DNA from: Candidatus Brocadia sp.
GTDB taxonomy: Bacteria; Planctomycetota; Brocadiia; Brocadiales; Brocadiaceae
Direction of reading: 5' to 3'
DNA: 55,416 bases
Assembly: GCA_021646415.1 (NCBI GenBank)
Contig: SOEU01000021.1
Span: 1-55,416 of the forward strand
A program made the position numbers and the translations under genes. The stretch's first letter is position 1; each line of letters starts with the position of its first letter. Below, piece after piece: positions 51,209 to 55,416 of this stretch. The notes beneath the pieces were generated by a model. It had not been told where the DNA came from and searched no databases. It worked only from the letters and a program-made list of their open reading frames with translations.

Positions 51209-53692
51209 ATGCCCGGAAAGCAATACAGACATATTTTTCTGAGAGGACCGACACGCACTCAAGGATTTACGAATCCACGAAAAGGCGGTTCATCCGCTCG
51301 GATTCCAAACCGCGATCGTTCCCAGCACAGCACTTTTCTACAACAACGCCTTGATGCCGCATGGAATGAGGTCGGACAACGACAAGCCGTTGTCCAAGTG
51401 GAGCGTCACGGAGCCTACATTGATTTTATGAGCGAGCCTGGCTTTGAGTTACTGGTTCAGAGTCTGGAATCCAAAAGATCAGGCATCTGCCTTCTGAATG
51501 TACGTCAGAGAGTCGGAGAAGATGGACAAAAACAAACCTTTGCAACAGTATATGTCCCTCATGATAAGCGAGGTCATTTTTTTAGAAAGATCACTGCCTA
51601 TGCAGAACAAGTAACCAAATCAGGAGAACCAAAAAACAAGAAACTCATAAGCAGTATCGCTGATATCCGAGCTTCTGTTCTCGAATCATTCTGGCAGGAC
51701 GACATGATGTTCCTTCCCGCTACTAACACCGTATGGGTGGAGGTCTGGCTTAGTAGCGACGATGATGCCGTTGTTAGGCGGTTTGATTTATTGCTGGAGC
51801 AATTCCATATTGAACGAGCTGAAGGGCTTTTGAAATTTCCCGAAAGATCAGTGAAGCTCATCCATGCTAATCGAAGTCAACTGGAGCAGTTGATTGAGGC
51901 TTCAGACGACATTGCGGAGTTACGCGCGGCCAAGGAGATAGCCTCATTCTTCATTGCAATGGAAAATCAAGAGCAGATAGAGCGAGTTCAAGAACTTCTC
52001 GGTCGCACCAGCTTTAATGTCGATACCGATGTGGCCATTTGCATTCTCGATACCGGCGTGAACAACGGGCACTTGCTTATCAGGCCGATCTTGGATGATG
52101 CTGATCTTCATACAGTTATTCCGGCATGGAATGTAAACGACCACAATGGACACGGTACTTTGATGGCCGGAACAGCCGCTTATGGCGACTTGCTGGCTAT
52201 TCTTAATAACAGTGGTCGCTTGCAAATCAACCATCGCTTGGAGTCCGCGAAAATCCTACCCCCTCCTCCAGCGCAAAATTCGAAAGAACTTTGGGGCTAT
52301 ATGACCGCCCAAGGCATAAGTAGAGCGGAGATTCAAGCCCCTCAACGAAAGCGGATTGTGTGTATGGCTGTTACTTCAACCGACAACCGAGACCGTGGGA
52401 GGCCTTCCTCGTGGTCTGCCATGGTGGACGAGTTAGCTTCCGGGTATGGAGACAATGTCAGGCGGCTCATAGTAGTCTGCGCAGGAAATGTTGATAACTC
52501 GAATAATTGGCGCAACTACCCAAATGACAATTTGACAAACGAGGTTCACGATCCTGCTCAGGCATGGAATGCCTTAACAGTAGGAGCTTTTACAGAAAAA
52601 ACGAGAATCAATGATCCTACACTGAGTTTATATTACCCTATCGCCCCATCTGGTGGGCTTTCTCCTTTCAGTACTACTTCGGTAACTTGGCCTACCCGGA
52701 AGTGGCCTATCAAACCCGAAGTTGTTTTTGAAGGTGGTAATGTTGCACGTGGCCCTAATGATTCCATTCTGGATGCTGATGACCTGCAGCTGCTCTCAAC
52801 ATATCATGATCCGCAGGTTGCCCAGTTCGCACCGTTTAATATGACGAGTGCCGCTTCTGCTCAAGCAGCATGGATGGCCTCACAAATTCAGACCCAATAT
52901 CCTGATGCTTGGCCGGAAACCGTCCGTGCCTTGATTGTCCATACAGCAGAATGGACTGATGCGATGAAAAGTCAATTTTTACAATCTCAGCCTCCTACCA
53001 AACAAGATTTTGCAAAGCTACTTCGAATTTGCGGATATGGCGTACCGAATCTAGGGCGCGCCCTTTACTGCGCGTCAAATTCTTTGACATTAATTTCGCA
53101 GACGCAACTGCAACCCTTTGACAGGCGTGACGGCCGATATGTGACCCGAGATATGCATCTTTACAACCTCCTATGGCCAACGAGTGAATTATCTAATCTT
53201 GGAGAACAAATAGTGACTATGCGAGTCACACTTTCTTATTTCATAGAACCAGGGCCCGGAGAGGTCGGTTGGAATAATCGATATAGATATGCCTCTCATG
53301 CACTCAGATTTGCAGTCAACGGGCCGGGAGAATCTGAAGATGAGTTTGTAAGGCGTGTCAATGATCAAGCTCGTGATGATGGAGAACATCCTGGTACCGA
53401 AGGTCCTGGAGATAGGTGGTTAGTAGGCGATGCCAGAAATGTAGGGTCTGTCCACTCTGATATTTGGCAAGGCCGGGCTGCCGAACTTGCAGGGTCTAAT
53501 TTGGTCGGTATATATCCTTCTGTCGGGTGGTGGCGTGAAAGAAATCATCTGGGCCGTTGGAACCGGCAAACTCGTTATGCACTGATTGTATCAATTTATA
53601 CACAGGAACAAAATATCGATATCTATACTCCTGTAGCAACTCAGATTAGATTGTCAGTTCCGATTGAAGTAACTGTTAATAGAAGTTCTTAG
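51209..53692 (+). CDS. Subtilisin-like S8 serine protease, IetS-like
   Basis: An 827-residue protein without a signal peptide. After a ~270-residue N-terminal region comes an S8 domain with catalytic Asp281 (ICILDTGVNNGH), His315 (NGHGTLMAGTAA) and Ser547 (MTSAASAQAAWMAS). A beta-rich C-terminal region of about 200 residues follows. Cytoplasmic location plus coupling to the AAA+ gene (3-bp gap) fits IetS. The canonical GTSxAxP around Ser is changed to MTSAASA, which still supplies the nucleophile. Confidence 0.9.
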   Translation: MPGKQYRHIFLRGPTRTQGFTNPRKGGSSARIPNRDRSQHSTFLQQRLDAAWNEVGQRQAVVQVERHGAYIDFMSEPGFELLVQSLESKRSGICLLNVRQRVGEDGQKQTFATVYVPHDKRGHFFRKITAYAEQVTKSGEPKNKKLISSIADIRASVLESFWQDDMMFLPATNTVWVEVWLSSDDDAVVRRFDLLLEQFHIERAEGLLKFPERSVKLIHANRSQLEQLIEASDDIAELRAAKEIASFFIAMENQEQIERVQELLGRTSFNVDTDVAICILDTGVNNGHLLIRPILDDADLHTVIPAWNVNDHNGHGTLMAGTAAYGDLLAILNNSGRLQINHRLESAKILPPPPAQNSKELWGYMTAQGISRAEIQAPQRKRIVCMAVTSTDNRDRGRPSSWSAMVDELASGYGDNVRRLIVVCAGNVDNSNNWRNYPNDNLTNEVHDPAQAWNALTVGAFTEKTRINDPTLSLYYPIAPSGGLSPFSTTSVTWPTRKWPIKPEVVFEGGNVARGPNDSILDADDLQLLSTYHDPQVAQFAPFNMTSAASAQAAWMASQIQTQYPDAWPETVRALIVHTAEWTDAMKSQFLQSQPPTKQDFAKLLRICGYGVPNLGRALYCASNSLTLISQTQLQPFDRRDGRYVTRDMHLYNLLWPTSELSNLGEQIVTMRVTLSYFIEPGPGEVGWNNRYRYASHALRFAVNGPGESEDEFVRRVNDQARDDGEHPGTEGPGDRWLVGDARNVGSVHSDIWQGRAAELAGSNLVGIYPSVGWWRERNHLGRWNRQTRYALIVSIYTQEQNIDIYTPVATQIRLSVPIEVTVNRSS

Positions 53693-53883
53693 AAATTAGT
53701 GGACATGGAGAGGAAGAGGGTCGTATTAGTGATCTAAGGGAACGTGTTGGGACACCTTGATTAGTGAATATAATGTTGAGTATTTATAGCGATTTTAAAG
53801 AATTTTGCTTATATTTGTCATCATGAAAGAGGATTATCTGCCTGCCTGTGCAGCGGAAAACAGGCAAAAGATGGACAAACAAA

Positions 53884-53917
53884 CCCCGTTAGATAGCAAA
53901 TCCGTTATCTAACGGGG
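53884..53917. repeat. CCCCGTTAGATA hairpin, copy 1
   Basis: A perfect 12-bp stem, CCCCGTTAGATA/TATCTAACGGGG, with a 10-base loop. Copy 2 is at 55183-55215. Both are followed by a methyltransferase 3'-end relic. Confidence 0.75.
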
Positions 53918-53932
53918 CAAGCCAAAGTCCAC

Positions 53933-54012
53933 GATTTGGAAAAACACATTGACCAGCTTGTCTATATACTCTGCAACCTCACGCCGGAGGATGCAATTGT
54001 GGAGAAGAATAT
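53933..54012 (+). pseudogene. Relic of the methyltransferase 3' end, copy 1
   Basis: Translates to DLEKHIDQLVYILCNLTPED and AIVEKN, closely like the end of the 47968-50136 protein (LERQIDEMVYKLYDLTLEEI, AIVEG). Only about 26 codons are left. It shows that a second methyltransferase-like gene, or a duplicated 3' end, once stood here. Confidence 0.65.
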
Positions 54013-54169
54013 GGGAGCATTCCCGATTTTTTGTAAAAGGCAATTATGTAGTAATAGTAACTCATGCTTCCAGCTTGAGTTATAAATTTCACAAGCAGAA
54101 TGCTTGTGATACAATAATAGTCCGCCAATTGGCAAATGTAAAGAATTACAAAAAATCGGGAATGCTCCC
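54013..54169. mobile_element. 157-bp foldback (MITE-like) element
   Basis: Perfect 24-bp terminal inverted repeats (54013-54036 and 54146-54169; GGGAGCATTCCCGATTTTTT at the left tip). Inside are two more hairpins: TAACTCA/TGAGTTA (54058-54082) and TCACAAGC/GCTTGTGA (54089-54109). No open frame of its own. It interrupts the spacer behind the methyltransferase relic. Confidence 0.7.
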
Positions 54170-54172
54170 GAA

Positions 54173-54310
54173 GAATACTATATGCTTTTAAAAAATTGAA
54201 AGATGTGGTATAAAACGTATAGTAAATCTCCTTTAAGAGTCCGATGCATTCTATCTAATGAGATAAATTATAGGAGTAACCATTGATTAGTAAAAAAGTA
54301 CTTCAAGAGG
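54173..54310 (+). repeat. Direct repeat, copy 1 (promoter region and start of MNT gene)
   Basis: 138 bp identical, apart from one base, to 55279-55416 at the right edge (offset 1,106 bp). It covers the upstream region and first codons of the nucleotidyltransferase gene. Confidence 0.95.
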
Positions 54311-54645
54311 CAACAAGACGGTTAGTATCGAAATTTCAACCTGAGCGTATAATTCTTTTTGGTTCGTACGCAAGAGGAACTGCAGACGAACATAGCGATG
54401 CAGATATTCTTGTAGTTTGTCCTGTGAAAAAAAATCGCATAAAAGCGATGGTGGAGATGGACAGCGTACTTGAAGGATTAAAAATGGCAAGGGATATTGT
54501 CGTTCTCACCCCAAAGGAATTTGAAATAGATAAAGAAATTCCGGGCACAATTGCGCGTTACGCAAGCAAAGAGGGAAAGCTATTGTATGAGCGAAAGCAG
54601 AAGCGAGATTATAAGAAAAACAAAGGAATGGCTGGTGCACGCTGA
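54283..54645 (+). CDS. MNT-type nucleotidyltransferase antitoxin
   Basis: A 120-residue minimal nucleotidyltransferase. Motif GSYARGTADEHSDADILV (residues about 27-44) contains the GS and DxD of the pol-beta fold. It starts at a TTG with AGGAG seven bases upstream. With the overlapping HEPN gene it forms a type VII (MNT/HEPN) toxin-antitoxin pair in which the MNT protein adenylylates or blocks the HEPN RNase. The last residues (KRDYKKNKGMAGAR) overlap the HEPN start by 59 bp. Confidence 0.92.
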   Translation: MISKKVLQEATRRLVSKFQPERIILFGSYARGTADEHSDADILVVCPVKKNRIKAMVEMDSVLEGLKMARDIVVLTPKEFEIDKEIPGTIARYASKEGKLLYERKQKRDYKKNKGMAGAR

Positions 54646-55006
54646 TGAAGACCTGCGCTTAGCCAAACATGCCCTTAAGCTCAAGAGTTCCTGTCCATAC
54701 AAGCTTATTGCCTATCATGCACAGCAGTGTGCCGAAAAGTATTTAAAGGCTTACCTTGTTTTTAGAAATATTGACTTTCCTTACACCCACAACATATCCC
54801 ATCTATTAGAATTATGTCCTGATTTTACAGTACTGGCAAAGGATTTACAGGAAGCAAAAGTTTTAACCCCTTATGCAATTACTGCACGTTATCCAGGAAA
54901 AGGTAGGGTAAGTAAACGAGATGCCTTACAGGCAGTAAAGATTGCAGATACTGTAAGAAAAATAATAAGAGGTACTTTAAAAAAGAGAGGGTTAAAAATT
55001 TCATAG
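54587..55006 (+). CDS. HEPN-domain protein (toxin of MNT/HEPN pair)
   Basis: A protein of about 139 residues starting at the ATG at 54587 (SESRSEIIRKTKEW follows); the longer frame from 54551 lies inside the MNT gene and is not preferred. Helical HEPN fold: WLVHADEDLRLAKHAL, AYHAQQCAEKYLKAYLV and a C-terminal DALQAVKIADTVRKII. The catalytic R-x4-6-H motif is not clear-cut; the RYPGKGR segment and YHAQQC are the conserved blocks. Probably an RNase kept silent by its MNT partner. Confidence 0.9.
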   Translation: MSESRSEIIRKTKEWLVHADEDLRLAKHALKLKSSCPYKLIAYHAQQCAEKYLKAYLVFRNIDFPYTHNISHLLELCPDFTVLAKDLQEAKVLTPYAITARYPGKGRVSKRDALQAVKIADTVRKIIRGTLKKRGLKIS

Positions 55007-55182
55007 TACATAAAATGGTACTTGGTGTTGCCAGTTGATTAATGACAAAAGATCAAAAGGTCAAGGGCGAATCTTTCAAATTGACAAATTCTATCTGGAT
55101 GGAAATGTGCAAAGATACATCTTTTCCCCACTCCCCACTCCCCGTTTTCACGAGGACAGACCATTACGAAAGACACGGCTTG

Positions 55183-55215
55183 CCCCGTTAGATAGACATG
55201 TCCGTTATCTAACGG
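55183..55215. repeat. CCCCGTTAGATA hairpin, copy 2
   Basis: CCCCGTTAGATA with TATCTAACGG, about 1.3 kb from copy 1 and again followed by a methyltransferase 3'-end relic. Confidence 0.65.
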
Positions 55216-55219
55216 TGTT

Positions 55220-55279
55220 GGCAGCTTGTTTACAAACTTTACGTCCTCACCTTGGATGGGATTGCGATTGTAGGGGGGG
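55220..55279 (+). pseudogene. Relic of the methyltransferase 3' end, copy 2
   Basis: Translates to WQLVYKLYVLTLDGIAIVGG, matching the VYKLYDLTLEEIAIVEG end of the methyltransferase. About 20 codons remain. Copies 1 and 2 each stand directly before a copy of the MNT upstream region (copy 1 now separated by the foldback element). Confidence 0.6.
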
Positions 55280-55416
55280 AATACTATACGCTTTTAAAAA
55301 ATTGAAAGATGTGGTATAAAACGTATAGTAAATCTCCTTTAAGAGTCCGATGCATTCTATCTAATGAGATAAATTATAGGAGTAACCATTGATTAGTAAA
55401 AAAGTACTTCAAGAGG
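55279..55416 (+). repeat. Direct repeat, copy 2, running off the right edge
   Basis: Identical to 54173-54310 except for one base. It includes the TTG start and first ~9 codons of a second MNT gene, so a second copy of the MNT/HEPN pair probably continues beyond the window. Confidence 0.92.

Larger units (their letters stand above)
53693..54282. other. Rearranged spacer between IetAS-like pair and MNT/HEPN genes
   Basis: No intact gene. It contains the CCCCGTTAGATA hairpin (53884-53917), a relic of the methyltransferase 3' end (53933-54012), a 157-bp foldback element (54013-54169), and the start of the 138-bp sequence that is repeated at the window end. The 80-codon frame at 53949-54191 crosses these pieces and is not a gene. 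Confidence 0.7.

Noticed and set aside
53949-54191. 80-aa frame behind the IetS-like gene
   Set aside because: It crosses the methyltransferase relic in the wrong frame and the foldback element.
55035-55319. 94-aa frame near the right edge
   Set aside because: It runs through the hairpin and relic in another frame; no ribosome site.

Overview
The window looks like chromosomal DNA of an anaerobic, cytochrome-rich planctomycete of the anammox group (Brocadiales, Brocadia/Kuenenia-like). This is an inference from gene content: an octaheme HAO-type cytochrome, a Na+-NQR-type electron-transport operon, a superoxide reductase/ferredoxin stress operon, a large membrane VWA protein and low-to-moderate GC. 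No 16S rRNA is present to prove it.

Layout. 0.2-2.4 kb, minus strand: a co-directional run of two Hsp20 chaperones, a 2[4Fe-4S] ferredoxin, a superoxide reductase, a Cse60-like small protein and a monoheme cytochrome c. 3.1-7.8 kb, plus: nqrBCDEF with no nqrA, followed by a conserved gene of unknown function. 8.0-10.8 kb: a 158-aa protein with an internal duplication, then a B12-type radical SAM enzyme with a C-terminal PqqD/RRE-like domain, a possible undescribed RiPP-like pair. 10.8-11.6 kb: decayed remains of an alcohol dehydrogenase and a PqiC-like lipoprotein. 11.9-18.8 kb: a double-hotdog thioesterase, CstA, and an M20 amidohydrolase, enolase-superfamily epimerase, DUF1611 protein and GcvH-like protein that resemble a D-glutamate (DgcN/DgcA) route. 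19-26.7 kb: GIY-YIG protein, MutS, lipoprotein, FolE, TolC-like protein, DUF456 protein and a SemiSWEET, plus a ~300-bp nested palindrome.

26.8-30.8 kb is a small integrated element bounded by a tRNA-Val gene and a 49-bp imperfect copy of its 3' end. It carries a short tyrosine recombinase, the remnant of a second integrase, an antirepressor-like protein, a HicB antitoxin whose HicA partner has an in-frame stop, and coiled-coil genes. 31-39 kb returns to the core: apt, a sigma-70 factor, rpsA and cmk in one operon, then the VWA membrane protein and the octaheme cytochrome. 39.5-43.1 kb: DinB-like protein, FnIII-type exported protein and YggS.

43.1-55.4 kb is a defence island. It holds a PLD-SNF2 helicase and an Eco57I-like methyltransferase (each split by one homopolymer frameshift), an AbrB-like gene between them, an ATPase-subtilase pair resembling IetAS, and an MNT/HEPN toxin-antitoxin pair that starts to repeat at the window end. 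The restriction-modification genes are peppered with 33-bp dyad repeats (two 15-bp palindromes around a variable 3-bp core), several of them read through in frame. Repeat-derived inserts, foldback elements and 3'-end relics of the methyltransferase show repeated rearrangement here.
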